In this document: one piece after another, positions 8,319 to 15,530 of the stretch
Layout of the letters: each line of letters opens with the position of its first letter
Position numbering within the stretch: position 1 is the stretch's first letter
Origin: Chthonomonadaceae bacterium
GTDB lineage: Bacteria; Armatimonadota; Chthonomonadetes; Chthonomonadales; Chthonomonadaceae
Length of the DNA: 41,494 nucleotides
Direction of reading: 5' to 3'
Assembly: GCA_025352825.1 (NCBI GenBank)
Contig: JANXSG010000272.1
Coordinates: 1 to 41,494, forward strand
The notes under the pieces: model-generated
What the model was told of the DNA's origin: nothing
Database searches by the model: none
What the model saw: the letters and a program-made list of their open reading frames with translations, nothing else
Position numbers and translations under genes: made by a program

Positions 8319-8744
8319 AATTTTTCCTTAACCTATTTTAAAATTTTCCACCAGTGTAACCAGTTCCATCAAATTCAAGCCGCTTCCTTCTGAAATTTGA
8401 TTTTGTATTCCACATTCCCATGAAAAAGATGCCTGTACTCTATACCCACGAAATTATCCCTGCTCAATATTGGTAATTGCACAGTGGGATATACACGACT
8501 ATTACAGCACTCACCCCCTGCCCCCTCTCTCCCAAAAATAGGAGAGGGAGTGACTTTAGCATGGGATTCTCGATTTCCAGTATAGTTTCAAACTGCAACA
8601 AACTATTATCCGTGCAGTGGAAAATTGAAATTCAAATATCTGATGCTCCCTCTCTCCCGAATCTTCGGGAGAGGGGGTTGGGGGGGTTGAGGGCGTGAAC
8701 GAGTTTTTTCAACTACTTGAGACTTTTGCAATTATCTCATTCGG
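8319..8744. other. Intergenic region with a GC-rich inverted-repeat element
   Basis: No gene is supported. The left part (8319-8500) should contain the promoter of the leftward ene-reductase gene. The right part is occupied by a full-length GC-rich MITE-like element (8509-8694), which separates the ene-reductase from the 3' end of the SRPBCC pair. Confidence 0.5.
8509..8694. repeat. GC-rich MITE-like element, full copy 1
   Basis: About 186 bp bounded by inverted arms: CTCACCCCCTGCCCCCTCTC on the left, and on the right its near complement ending GGGGGGGTTGAGGGC. Each arm also folds on itself (CTCTCCC...GGAGAG on the left, CTCTCCC...GGGAGAG on the right). The centre (about 8552-8645) is AT-rich and non-coding; it shares a 'gact...gcat.gg' start with copies 2 and 4. 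This copy is more diverged than the others. Confidence 0.75.
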
Positions 8745-9257
8745 CTATCCCTTCACATTTGGCTTCAGATAGACTTGGCCGCCAGAGAAAATCTTCGAAA
8801 TCTGTTGCACCCGGTAATCGAATATCTCTTGAAGCTGCTTGCGAATCAAGAGACGGTGCAGAAACGCTCCAAATGGCCCGAATGGAAGTCGGTAACGCAC
8901 ACAATCGTTTAGTAAAACTCCACCATTAGCTGACTCGAAAGTGTGCGTGTGGTGCCAGAGAATGTAGGGGCCGTTCAACTGGGTGTCTACGAAACTCTTA
9001 TCGGGAGACCAGTCTGTGATCAGAGTACGCCAGAAATAGGGAATACCGTACCATCGCAGACGATACGCTATGAGGGTGCCTTCTCTGATCTCATTGGGTT
9101 CAACAGTAAGAATTTCAAAACTTAACCAGTCTGGAGTGATACGAGGCAGATTGTTCGGGTCTTCGAAGAAGGGGAAGACCTCCTTCATATCTCTGGGGAC
9201 CCATTGCTGCCTTGTCAGCATGTATTCGGGTGCGCCCCAAGCCAATAACTTATGCAT
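8745..9257 (-). CDS. SRPBCC-fold (START-like) protein
   Basis: 170 aa. The pattern 'RQQWVPRDMKEVFPFFEDPNN' then 'PRITPDWLSFEIL' is the usual start of the polyketide-cyclase-like SRPBCC family, which forms a hydrophobic ligand pocket. 'HTHTFE' and 'YRLPFGPFGAFLHRLLIRKQL' are conserved late motifs; the last predicts the long C-terminal helix. The ligand is unknown. It follows the second SRPBCC gene by 8 nt and ends the leftward gene set. In other bacteria genes of this family often travel with SDR/DUF2867 and photolyase genes, as here. No strong SD was seen, so coupling to the upstream gene is likely. Confidence 0.75.
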   Translation of the reverse strand: MHKLLAWGAPEYMLTRQQWVPRDMKEVFPFFEDPNNLPRITPDWLSFEILTVEPNEIREGTLIAYRLRWYGIPYFWRTLITDWSPDKSFVDTQLNGPYILWHHTHTFESANGGVLLNDCVRYRLPFGPFGAFLHRLLIRKQLQEIFDYRVQQISKIFSGGQVYLKPNVKG

Positions 9258-9265
9258 TTTGAGCG

Positions 9266-9739
9266 CTATCCTGCTGCCAAAATATTCTTATGCAATTTGC
9301 CTAAGAAATGAATGGTCGCAAACTTACGATATAGAAATGTCATTCGTAAACCAAATGGTGTGAAGAGAAGCCTCGTCAGGATGCCTCGCGCTCCTTCGAA
9401 ATGATCGTATTCGATGTGTTCTGAAATGCGAGTGAATCCTATTCTCTCTTCTGAAAACTTGTGCGTGTGTATCCAGCTTTTCATCGGCCCATGTATTTGT
9501 GTATCTGTGAATCCCAAGAGCGGATCTACTGATGAATGTTGCGCTGTCCATCGGATAGGCAGAGGGCCAAACCATAATGTGAATTCGGAGATCGATCCTT
9601 CCGCCATAGGGTCAATCCGATGAAGCTGCACATAGACTGGCGGAGGTGATAGTCTGCGCAAAGCGCGTGTATCCCTGTGGAATTCCGCCACATCTACCAG
9701 CGGCGAGTGGACGATGAAATTAAAGTCGAAGGTCTTCAT
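9266..9739 (-). CDS. SRPBCC-fold (START-like) protein, second copy
   Basis: 157 aa, related in layout to the next gene downstream. 'FIVHSPLVDVAEFHRDTRALRRLSPPP' is the N-terminal strand-helix, 'WIHTHKF' matches the HTHTF motif of the neighbour, and 'RLLFTPFGLRMTFLYRK' forms the final helix. The two proteins are clearly diverged paralogues, not a recent tandem duplication. A small hydrophobic-ligand-binding or cyclase-like role is possible; no catalytic residues are recognisable. The gene lies 31 nt downstream of the CIA30 gene. Confidence 0.7.
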   Translation of the reverse strand: MKTFDFNFIVHSPLVDVAEFHRDTRALRRLSPPPVYVQLHRIDPMAEGSISEFTLWFGPLPIRWTAQHSSVDPLLGFTDTQIHGPMKSWIHTHKFSEERIGFTRISEHIEYDHFEGARGILTRLLFTPFGLRMTFLYRKFATIHFLGKLHKNILAAG

Positions 9740-9770
9740 ATTATTCTTGTCTTGTGGAATTCAGCTTGGT

Positions 9771-10394
9771 TCACTCCCCATAAAACGCAGCATAACTTAC
9801 AGAAATATCTGCTTCGAACTTTTTCTTAGCGCCGACGATACCAAGACTACGCAGAGTTTTAAGGTCGATTTCGCCATGGATAGATTCCGGTTTAAAGACC
9901 GAGAACGGAATATCTACGCGTGTCCACTTAGCATTGGCTTTGAATTCGGCATCGTAGTACTGCCAGGGCAGGCGGGTAGCTCCGTTTCGGAGATGGATGT
10001 AGTACTTTTCACCATTCCCCTTCACCCACAGTCGTATCCCTTTGTAAGAGGAGGCGTCGATATATTTCCCATTTTCAGCGAGTGCGACCGCAGTCTGAAT
10101 AAACCCGCCGTTATTTTCCAGAGAAACACTGCCTTTCAACCGCATAGCCTTTTTGCCGTCCACAATCTCACGATGAACAGTGGATGTCGAAACACCCCCC
10201 ATTACTCTATCCGTGAAGTTTCGCCAGGGCGTCTTCAAATCAGACATTCCATCCGCACGTGTGAAATCGTCGATAAGCTTTATTCTTTGACTCTTTTCAG
10301 GGGGAGTAAGGCACATTGCGCCGCATCCCGCCAGTATAAAAAGGGCTGAAGAAAAAATAAATGTTTCTATTTTCAAAAGCTCAATCCTCCTCAT
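9771..10394 (-). CDS. CIA30 (NDUFAF1-like) domain lipoprotein
   Basis: 207 aa. A lipoprotein signal ends in lipobox LAGC. The body is a CIA30 domain: 'WRNFTDRVMGGVS' is the family hallmark, followed by 'LKGSVSLENNGGFIQT', 'GIRLWVKGNGE' and 'FKPESIHGEIDLKTLRSLGI'. The eukaryotic relative is a complex I assembly factor; bacterial members are uncharacterised beta-sandwich proteins that often sit near photolyase/SDR genes. Start: the ATG at 10394 is followed at once by AGGAGG, and a TTG nine bases further on (10376) would have that as an ideal SD. The true start may therefore be TTG at 10376, giving 201 aa. Confidence 0.8.
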   Translation of the reverse strand: MRRIELLKIETFIFSSALFILAGCGAMCLTPPEKSQRIKLIDDFTRADGMSDLKTPWRNFTDRVMGGVSTSTVHREIVDGKKAMRLKGSVSLENNGGFIQTAVALAENGKYIDASSYKGIRLWVKGNGEKYYIHLRNGATRLPWQYYDAEFKANAKWTRVDIPFSVFKPESIHGEIDLKTLRSLGIVGAKKKFEADISVSYAAFYGE

Positions 10395-10450
10395 TACAAC
10401 TCATGTCCATGTCTATACACGATATATTGGATTTATTTGATGATCACAGA

Positions 10451-10583
10451 GGAAGATTTTTAGACAGGATTAACAGGATTTACAGGATTAGGTTATCTGA
10501 CACCTAAACATAATACCCACACCGGCATTTTATTACTCCTCATTAATGTTGTAAATCCTGTTAATCCTGTCTAAAAATCTTCC
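10451..10583. repeat. MITE-like element with perfect 34-bp terminal inverted repeats
   Basis: Arms at 10451-10484 and 10550-10583 are perfect inverted copies (34 of 34). They contain the tandem motif ACAGGATTaACAGGATTtACA. About 65 bp of unrelated AT-rich DNA lies between them. It lies between the sigma factor gene and the CIA30 gene, so it splits the leftward gene set and, as RNA, would form a very stable hairpin. 'AGGATTAACAGGATT' repeats are widespread in bacterial genomes. No clear target duplication. Confidence 0.8.
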
Positions 10584-10665
10584 ATGTATTACGCTATATT
10601 TGCTTGGTGTAATCGTTATTGAATACAATCTGAAAGCATATATACTTTGGAAGGCACTAGCATGC

Positions 10666-11226
10666 TTAAGTCGCCAGCATCGTTCTGAGCTGTTTTCTGG
10701 CTCGGTGAACTCGAGAACGGATAGTACCCACCGAACAGTCTAGTCTTTGTGCAGCTTCCTCATAAGACAGTTCGTGTACATCTACTAAAAAAATAGTTCT
10801 TCGGAAAGAATCCGATAGTTTCACGAGAGCGCCTTCCAGCTTTTCGTCCATTATTTCCGACATCAAACTTACTGCGGGATCCTGGCGGCTATCCGGCAGC
10901 TCGTCTGCCAGGCTTGCAGATTCTTTTCCTGGCATCGGCGCATCTAATGATACTTGCGGGGCTCTGCTTCTAGCCCGCATACGATCGATAAACAAATTTG
11001 AGATAATGCGAAACACCCATCGGTCAAATGGACGTTTATGATCGTAGTGATCAAAAGATCGATAAGCCCTGTAGAAAGCGTCTTGTGCCAGATCTTCAGC
11101 ATCTTCCCAGTTCCCACTCATTCTTTTAGCGTAGGCTAGGCACTTCTGATGATGAAGCCTGAATAGTTCTTCAAAACGGGGAGATCCGGAATATACTGAT
11201 GATATCTGATTTTGTGTGTTAACCAT
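10666..11226 (-). CDS. ECF-family RNA polymerase sigma factor
   Basis: 186 aa. Region 2 lies at about residues 15-90: 'FEELFRLHHQKCLAYAKRMSGNWEDAEDLAQDAFYRAYRSF' and the core-binding 'DRWVFRIISNLFIDRMR'. Region 4 is at about 125-180: 'LSDSFRRTIFLVDVHELSYEEAA' followed by the helix-turn-helix 'LDCSVGTIRSRVHRARKQLR'. A start at 11226 is chosen because AGGAGG lies 6 nt upstream; a longer frame to 11307 lacks this. No anti-sigma gene is adjacent, so control may be transcriptional, for example by the CarH-type regulator at 15531. In Streptomyces coelicolor a LitR-controlled ECF sigma (LitS) switches on crt and photolyase genes, which this arrangement resembles. Confidence 0.9.
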   Translation of the reverse strand: MVNTQNQISSVYSGSPRFEELFRLHHQKCLAYAKRMSGNWEDAEDLAQDAFYRAYRSFDHYDHKRPFDRWVFRIISNLFIDRMRARSRAPQVSLDAPMPGKESASLADELPDSRQDPAVSLMSEIMDEKLEGALVKLSDSFRRTIFLVDVHELSYEEAAQRLDCSVGTIRSRVHRARKQLRTMLAT

Positions 11227-11359
11227 CGATTCCCTCCTGATCGAGGAATTGGGGTTCCGCTGAATCTCTACCGTCTTGCGGAGCCAAACTCCAAGATGTA
11301 TGTTCAAATCAATTTAGAAAGTACTCACTGTGATGTACTTCAATGCGTATTTCCCCACG

Positions 11360-11396
11360 AAATGCTTCCATTCCGTGATATTAAATGCTTCCATTC
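11360..11396. repeat. 14-bp direct repeat upstream of the sigma gene
   Basis: AAATGCTTCCATTC occurs at 11360-11373 and 11383-11396 (plus strand), 23 bp apart. The second copy includes the last codons and stop of the FAD oxidoreductase gene, the first lies in the spacer before the sigma gene. It may be a local duplication or a two-site binding region for a regulator of the sigma gene. Confidence 0.5.
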
Positions 11397-12385
11397 ATGG
11401 CTTCAATAATGGCTTTGGCTGCAGATATGCCCGAAATAGCTGCCCCTTCTACTCTTGGGGCGCCAAACGCATCCCCTGCAAACACCAGTCCTTGTAATCC
11501 TGAAGCAGTGAGCGCCGGCGCAGGATAACACTGGATAGGTTTGGCATAACGCCACTTGTGAATTTGAAATTCGACAACAGGGAAATTCAGCCACTCCTCC
11601 GCACTTTTCAGGAGTTGTCCGGTAATTTCCGCATCCTCCCCGTTCCAGTTTGCTTTGCTGAACTCAGGCGAGGCGTGTATCGTAATGCATGGCGTTTGAG
11701 ATATCCCTTTTATCTGATTGTCCGATATCCAATTGATATCCTGGGTCGGATTTTGCAGGCCTCCCGGCTGTGGTACCGAAGACGGATTGGCCAGGAGTAC
11801 CATGAGTGCAATGCAGGGTTCATACCGAATTGTTTCGAGCGAATCTCTCTCCATCTTTGCCAGGCACACATCCCCTGTATCTAGTAATGCCAGCGATTGT
11901 GGAACTGGCGGCGTAAGAATAAGAGAGTCCGATCTGTAAATACTTTTGTTCTCAGTCCGAACAATCCAGTTTCCCTGTCTGAAAACGATCGAAACTGCTC
12001 TTTCATTTACTCTCACATCAATGTCATTAGCAAGGTATTTTGGGATAGTGTTCATTCCTTCACAGCCGATATAGCGCGCATGGCCATCTTCGGTAGCAAG
12101 CTCTACTGAGTCTGCAAATCCCCTGCACCATTCTCGTACTATCCCAAGTTCTTCCCACTTGTCCACGATTTCTCTAAACTCAGGTTGGCGAACCGTGAAA
12201 AACTGTGCACCATGATCACAAAGAGCGTAATCTATGTGGCGTGTCGACATCCGCCCTCCTACTCCTCTTCCCTTATCTAGAACTCTTAGACTCAGCCCAT
12301 GGCTCTTCAAAGTGTTGGCGGCCATCAGGCCGGATATTCCCGCTCCTATGATGGTGCATGACGCCGTATTATTTACTTCATTCAT
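11381..12385 (-). CDS. FAD-dependent NAD(P)-binding oxidoreductase (renalase/amine-oxidase-like)
   Basis: 334 aa. The N-terminal dinucleotide fold reads IIGAGISGLMAANTLKSHG, followed by 'VLDKGRGVGGRMSTR' and 'CDHGAQFFTVRQPEF', all typical of the bacterial renalase-like family. The C-terminal FAD motif is 'LVFAGDAFGAPRVEGAAISGISAA'. The physiological substrate is unknown; renalase-type enzymes oxidise dihydropyridine isomers of NAD(P)H, and members of this family recur in light/singlet-oxygen gene clusters. SD GAGGTGG lies 5-6 nt before the ATG. It sits between the SDR and sigma genes in the leftward set. Confidence 0.85.
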   Translation of the reverse strand: MNEVNNTASCTIIGAGISGLMAANTLKSHGLSLRVLDKGRGVGGRMSTRHIDYALCDHGAQFFTVRQPEFREIVDKWEELGIVREWCRGFADSVELATEDGHARYIGCEGMNTIPKYLANDIDVRVNERAVSIVFRQGNWIVRTENKSIYRSDSLILTPPVPQSLALLDTGDVCLAKMERDSLETIRYEPCIALMVLLANPSSVPQPGGLQNPTQDINWISDNQIKGISQTPCITIHASPEFSKANWNGEDAEITGQLLKSAEEWLNFPVVEFQIHKWRYAKPIQCYPAPALTASGLQGLVFAGDAFGAPRVEGAAISGISAAKAIIEAMNGSI

Positions 12386-12435
12386 AATTCCACCTCGCTA
12401 AATTACTGCTGAGGCATCCGTACCTGTTCTCGGGG

Positions 12436-13908
12436 CTATTCAGCATGCTCAGCCCAGTATACAAGCTTATTGGCCATACCCGAAAAGACGAAATAGTGAA
12501 GGGGCAGAAGTGCATACCAATAGATGTATCCCCATATTGAACCTGGAAAATAGTAGGCTGTCTGCACAAGCGTGTTATTTCCTTCACTCTCCTCTCGGAC
12601 ACAAAACTCCAGCCATGCTCTTCCAGGCACCTTCATTTCAGCACGTAGTAAAAGTCTATTGGGCCGACAGTCTTCAACACGCCAGAAGTCGATAGCATCT
12701 CCAATCACAATCTCTTCGGGATGACGCCTGCCTCTCCGTACCCCAACACCGCCTATGAGTTTATCCAGTGCACCTCTAATTTCCCACAACCAGTTACCGT
12801 AGTACCACCCTACTCTTCCGCCAACTCGTGAGATAGCTCGCTGTAGTCGCCCGACAGAAGCTCTGGTTTTCACTTCTTGCACGTCGCGAATCAATCCATG
12901 GCCACCGGCAGGAAGATGCGACGTATCCAGCAATCGTGGAATTTCACCTCGAACTGCCCCCGTCCAATGAGTGGGGATCTGTAGATCGTCTGTCTCTCGA
13001 AGCGCCTGTTCGACTGAAGCGCGAAAGGAGGTCAGAGGAACCGGCAGAAGCCGCTGAGCATCGTCATTCTCACATATAGTTTCTGAACGCAGACCCTCGA
13101 CTAAAGGTGAAGCAATAGACGAAGGAATGGGAGTGACCATGTTAATCCAGTAGGATGAAAGGCGTGGGGTCAGCACCGGTACAGTGAATATGAACCTTTT
13201 CAAGCCACGAATGTCTGCATACACTTGCATCATATCTCTGTACATTAGTATGTCTGGACCGCCAATATCCAGCACATGCCCCTCTGATTTTTGGCTTGCG
13301 ATTGCTGCAATAAGATAACTCAGTACATCTTCGATAAATATTGGCTGTGTTCGGGTTTTGATCCAGCGTGGACAAACCATTATCGGAAGTTTTTCCGTGA
13401 GATGACGCAACATTTCAAACGACGCACTTCCAGCGCCCACGATCATCGCTGCTCGAAATTCAGTAACTGGTACAGTGCCGGCTCGCAAGAGGTCACCAGT
13501 AAGGTGTCGGCTTTCCAGGTGCGCAGAGGTGAGGCCGTCTTTCTTTCCCAACCCGCCTAGATAGATTATATGCTTTACTCCACACTCTTCTGCCGCCTTG
13601 GCGAAGGCAATCGCGCTCTGTTTTTCACGCTCCAAAAATCCCTTTTGCCCGTCTCCCATAGAATGTATGAGATAAAAGGCGGTATCAACATTTGTGAGCG
13701 AGGCCGTTAGGCTGGCAGGCTGCAATACATCCCCATAAATCACTTCCAGCTGTCCCGATCGTTGGACTTCGCCATTCCAGCGGCCCGTGAGCCTGCGTGG
13801 TTCACGAACCATGCAGCGAACGTTGAATCCCTTGTGCAATAGGAGTGGAACTAACCTACCTCCAACGTATCCCGTCGCACCAGTAACTAGTATTTGTCGT
13901 TCATTCAT
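12436..13908 (-). CDS. NAD(P)-binding SDR-like protein with C-terminal DUF2867 domain
   Basis: 490 aa. Residues 1-300 are an atypical extended SDR: VTGATGYVGGRLVPLLL is the glycine-rich NAD(P) loop, 'LEVIYGDVLQPASLTASLTNVDTAFYLIHSMG' follows, then 'KHIIYLGGLGKK'. Residues about 330-490 match DUF2867, with 'VGWYYGNWLWEIRGALDKLIGGVGVRRGRRHPE' and 'PGSIWGYIYWYALLPLHYFVFSGMANKL'. The latter is hydrophobic and may associate with the membrane. This two-domain protein is common beside photolyase genes; its reaction is unknown. The start at 13908 is 1 nt after the stop of the 108-aa gene, so the two are probably translationally coupled. An upstream extension to 13983 would overlap that gene and is rejected. 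Confidence 0.85.
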   Translation of the reverse strand: MNERQILVTGATGYVGGRLVPLLLHKGFNVRCMVREPRRLTGRWNGEVQRSGQLEVIYGDVLQPASLTASLTNVDTAFYLIHSMGDGQKGFLEREKQSAIAFAKAAEECGVKHIIYLGGLGKKDGLTSAHLESRHLTGDLLRAGTVPVTEFRAAMIVGAGSASFEMLRHLTEKLPIMVCPRWIKTRTQPIFIEDVLSYLIAAIASQKSEGHVLDIGGPDILMYRDMMQVYADIRGLKRFIFTVPVLTPRLSSYWINMVTPIPSSIASPLVEGLRSETICENDDAQRLLPVPLTSFRASVEQALRETDDLQIPTHWTGAVRGEIPRLLDTSHLPAGGHGLIRDVQEVKTRASVGRLQRAISRVGGRVGWYYGNWLWEIRGALDKLIGGVGVRRGRRHPEEIVIGDAIDFWRVEDCRPNRLLLRAEMKVPGRAWLEFCVREESEGNNTLVQTAYYFPGSIWGYIYWYALLPLHYFVFSGMANKLVYWAEHAE

Positions 13909-13909
13909 G

Positions 13910-14236
13910 TTATGTTGTGATCCGGCGCAGTAGTCCGGCTCCATGTATTTCCAAATGTGGCACCCCAAGCAGCGAACTAGCAACTCCCGATTTCACTTGG
14001 TGCCCTAAAACCATAATTACCTTATCTCTGCTCAGTACTGTCAGCGTAAGTCCGTTGTTACTTAAATAGTCTGTTGTACTACGCAGGAAATTGAGATTAC
14101 TTTTGTGGAATAGCTTAGAGGCACGCAGAAAGTCTACAGGATTATCCACCTCCAGGCGAATCGATTCTTGCTCTGCCACCAGTTGTGCTTCCGCACCATT
14201 CACTAATATTTTCAACGTCCCGCGTAATGCAATCAT
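13910..14236 (-). CDS. Hypothetical protein, 108 aa
   Basis: I recognise no family. The protein is soluble, with no signal peptide or membrane span. It starts with a strand-rich segment (ALRGTLKILVNGAEAQL) and has a middle 'DNPVDFLRASKLFHKSNLNFLRS'. It ends 'VIMVLGHQVKSGVASSLLGVPHLEIHGAGLLRRIT', whose Gly/Leu pattern looks like a conserved core. Spacing supports it as real: it follows the 68-aa gene by 22 nt and its stop lies 1 nt before the SDR start. A partner role with the 68-aa protein or the SDR/DUF2867 enzyme is an inference from position. Confidence 0.65.
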   Translation of the reverse strand: MIALRGTLKILVNGAEAQLVAEQESIRLEVDNPVDFLRASKLFHKSNLNFLRSTTDYLSNNGLTLTVLSRDKVIMVLGHQVKSGVASSLLGVPHLEIHGAGLLRRITT

Positions 14237-14258
14237 TTACTTCATCCTGTTCTTTAGA

Positions 14259-14465
14259 CTATGCTTTTGCTTCGTAAGTGCGTACCCGTATGGTGCCATT
14301 TAGCTTCCACAATGCGCTGGGAGCATTTGAACTAGTGTCCCGCGGTACCGATACTTCCATATTGTCGAACTGATATTCTATGGTAGCTCCGTGCCCTGTG
14401 AGAAAGTTGTAGAGTCCTTCCGCCAAATGCGGCCAGGTTGTAATTTCCGATTGTGTATCTGCCAT
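14259..14465 (-). CDS. Small hypothetical protein, 68 aa
   Basis: No family recognised. The chosen start at 14465 has AAGGGG upstream at about 8 nt. The sequence begins MADTQSEITTWPHLAEGLY, continues 'FLTGHGATIEYQFDNMEVSVPR', and ends 'ALWKLNGTIRVRTYEAKA'. It is predicted as one helix followed by beta strands, with no export signal. It lies 22 nt upstream of the 108-aa gene and about 100 nt downstream of the fasciclin gene. The two small genes plausibly form a unit. Confidence 0.65.
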   Translation of the reverse strand: MADTQSEITTWPHLAEGLYNFLTGHGATIEYQFDNMEVSVPRDTSSNAPSALWKLNGTIRVRTYEAKA

Positions 14466-14565
14466 GATGAATCCCCTTCGTGATATGAGAATACAGTAAT
14501 ATATAGTCAAATTTACTGTCAGAATGGCGCCAGTTTCAGGAAGCGTCCGGCGCGGATATTTCCTC

Positions 14566-15084
14566 TTAATGTTTAGGCAGTAAGACGGTGTCTATAACAT
14601 GGATGACCCCATTACTACATTCAATATCTGTCTTGACTACCTTAGCATGGTCGACATGCACTCCATGTTTAGTTTTAATTGTGACAGATTTACCGTTGAC
14701 GGTTTTCACTTTGGTTCCACTTTTAAGTTTGAGCACATCTGCTGCCATTACCTTGCCTGGTACGACGTGGTAGGTGAGGATAGCAGTTAGCTTATCTTTA
14801 TTTTCTGGCTTCAGAAGAGTCTCGATTATTCCCGGTTTTGCCTTTTCCAGCTTTTTAAATGCGGCATCCGTGGGAGCGAATACAGTGAATGGTCCGTCAC
14901 CTTTCAGTGTGTCCACCAATCCGGCAGCTTTCACTGCAGCCACCAGAGTCTTGAATGATCCCGCCGCAACAGCGGTATCGACTATATCTTTAGCCTCTTC
15001 TGCCTTTGCCATTGAGCCGCTCGTTATGACAGCCCCCATCAATCCTAAGAATCCCAGCAGAGCCAATCCTTTTCGAAGTTTCAT
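14566..15084 (-). CDS. Secreted fasciclin-domain protein
   Basis: 172 aa. A signal peptide covers about residues 1-28 ([19 protein letters not shown]..., cleavage near AKAEE). One FAS1 domain fills the rest: '[24 protein letters not shown]', H1 motif '[16 protein letters not shown]', the central '[14 protein letters not shown]' (YH motif), and H2 '[13 protein letters not shown]'. Bacterial FAS1 proteins are periplasmic or surface adhesins of uncertain role. The start at 15084 fits the signal peptide; a longer frame to 15195 only extends into the leader. It is the first gene of the leftward set, behind a strong promoter with ACAA-containing 11-bp repeats, and divergent from carH. Confidence 0.9.
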   Translation of the reverse strand: MKLRKGLALLGFLGLMGAVITSGSMAKAEEAKDIVDTAVAAGSFKTLVAAVKAAGLVDTLKGDGPFTVFAPTDAAFKKLEKAKPGIIETLLKPENKDKLTAILTYHVVPGKVMAADVLKLKSGTKVKTVNGKSVTIKTKHGVHVDHAKVVKTDIECSNGVIHVIDTVLLPKH

Positions 15085-15247
15085 CTGAACTAAATTCCTT
15101 TCGTACGTTCCAATTTTAATGGAGAATTGTGTTTGTGGATACCTGTACTTCATTGTGTAGAACGGACATATACAATATGTTTTGAATTCTACCATTAAAA
15201 ATCATTCTATCGATATTTAACAGCCTTGAAGTATGTACCACCAAATT

Positions 15248-15277
15248 ATTATAACCCTCATGATATAGTATTGTCAA
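15248..15277 (-). promoter_or_regulatory. Strong sigma-70 promoter for the leftward (fasciclin) gene set
   Basis: Read on the minus strand: TTGACA at 15277-15272, an 18-nt spacer, TATAAT at 15253-15248. Both boxes match consensus exactly. The leader to the ATG at 15084 is about 160 nt. Operator-like repeats overlap the -35 box (next entry). Confidence 0.7.
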
Positions 15278-15298
15278 GTGTTTGTATAGATATTGTCG
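15266..15298 (-). promoter_or_regulatory. Three contiguous 11-bp direct repeats, candidate CarH operator
   Basis: On the minus strand three abutting 11-mers share ACAA at the same register: CGACAATATCT (15298-15288), ATACAAACACT (15287-15277), TGACAATACTA (15276-15266). They cover the -35 box. As I recall, the Thermus thermophilus CarH operator is likewise built of 11-bp direct repeats with an ACA core around the -35 element, one per DNA-binding domain of the tetramer. This makes the site a good candidate for CarH repression. It is a prediction from spacing and core only. Confidence 0.5.
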
Positions 15299-15483
15299 AA
15301 CAAATTTTTAAAAAAATTAACAAGCCTCATTTGTTGTATCCCGTCAGCAATTTAAGTGCTCACGCGATGTGAAGCGATCTTTAACACGAATTTTATGATC
15401 ATGATTCCGTAAAAGCAGTATTAAATTATTCATTCATAACTGAATCGATTAATGTTATTTTGAAATAATTGTAATAAAATATC

Positions 15484-15512
15484 TTGACATAACTTAGACG
15501 AGAATGTATAAT
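15484..15512 (+). promoter_or_regulatory. Consensus sigma-70 promoter of carH and the crt operon
   Basis: TTGACA at 15484-15489, exactly 17 nt, TATAAT at 15507-15512. Transcription would start near 15519, leaving a leader of only about 11 nt, with GAGG of the SD near its 5' end. Such a perfect promoter implies strong control by a repressor, probably the encoded CarH itself. Confidence 0.75.
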
Positions 15513-15523
15513 GATTAGACGAG
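15494..15523 (+). promoter_or_regulatory. Direct repeats flanking the -10 box, candidate autoregulatory operator
   Basis: TTAGACGAG occurs at 15494-15502 and 15515-15523, 21 bp apart, with the -10 box between. A GAC core also occurs in the -35 box at 15486, 11 bp before the GAC of the first repeat. Spacing near multiples of 10-11 bp puts the sites on one DNA face, as expected for tetrameric CarH binding. The repeats differ in sequence from the ACAA repeats of the divergent promoter, which weakens the case for a single regulator. Confidence 0.45.
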
Positions 15524-15530
15524 GTCAAAG

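Noticed and set aside
9714-10349. 211-codon plus-strand frame over the CIA30 gene
   Set aside because: The opposite strand encodes unmistakable CIA30 motifs and a lipobox; this frame has neither SD nor family resemblance.
10451-10583. CRISPR-like array based on the repeated ACAGGATT motif
   Set aside because: The motif forms the two arms of one inverted repeat with short internal tandem units; there are no regularly spaced repeats with unique spacers and no cas genes.
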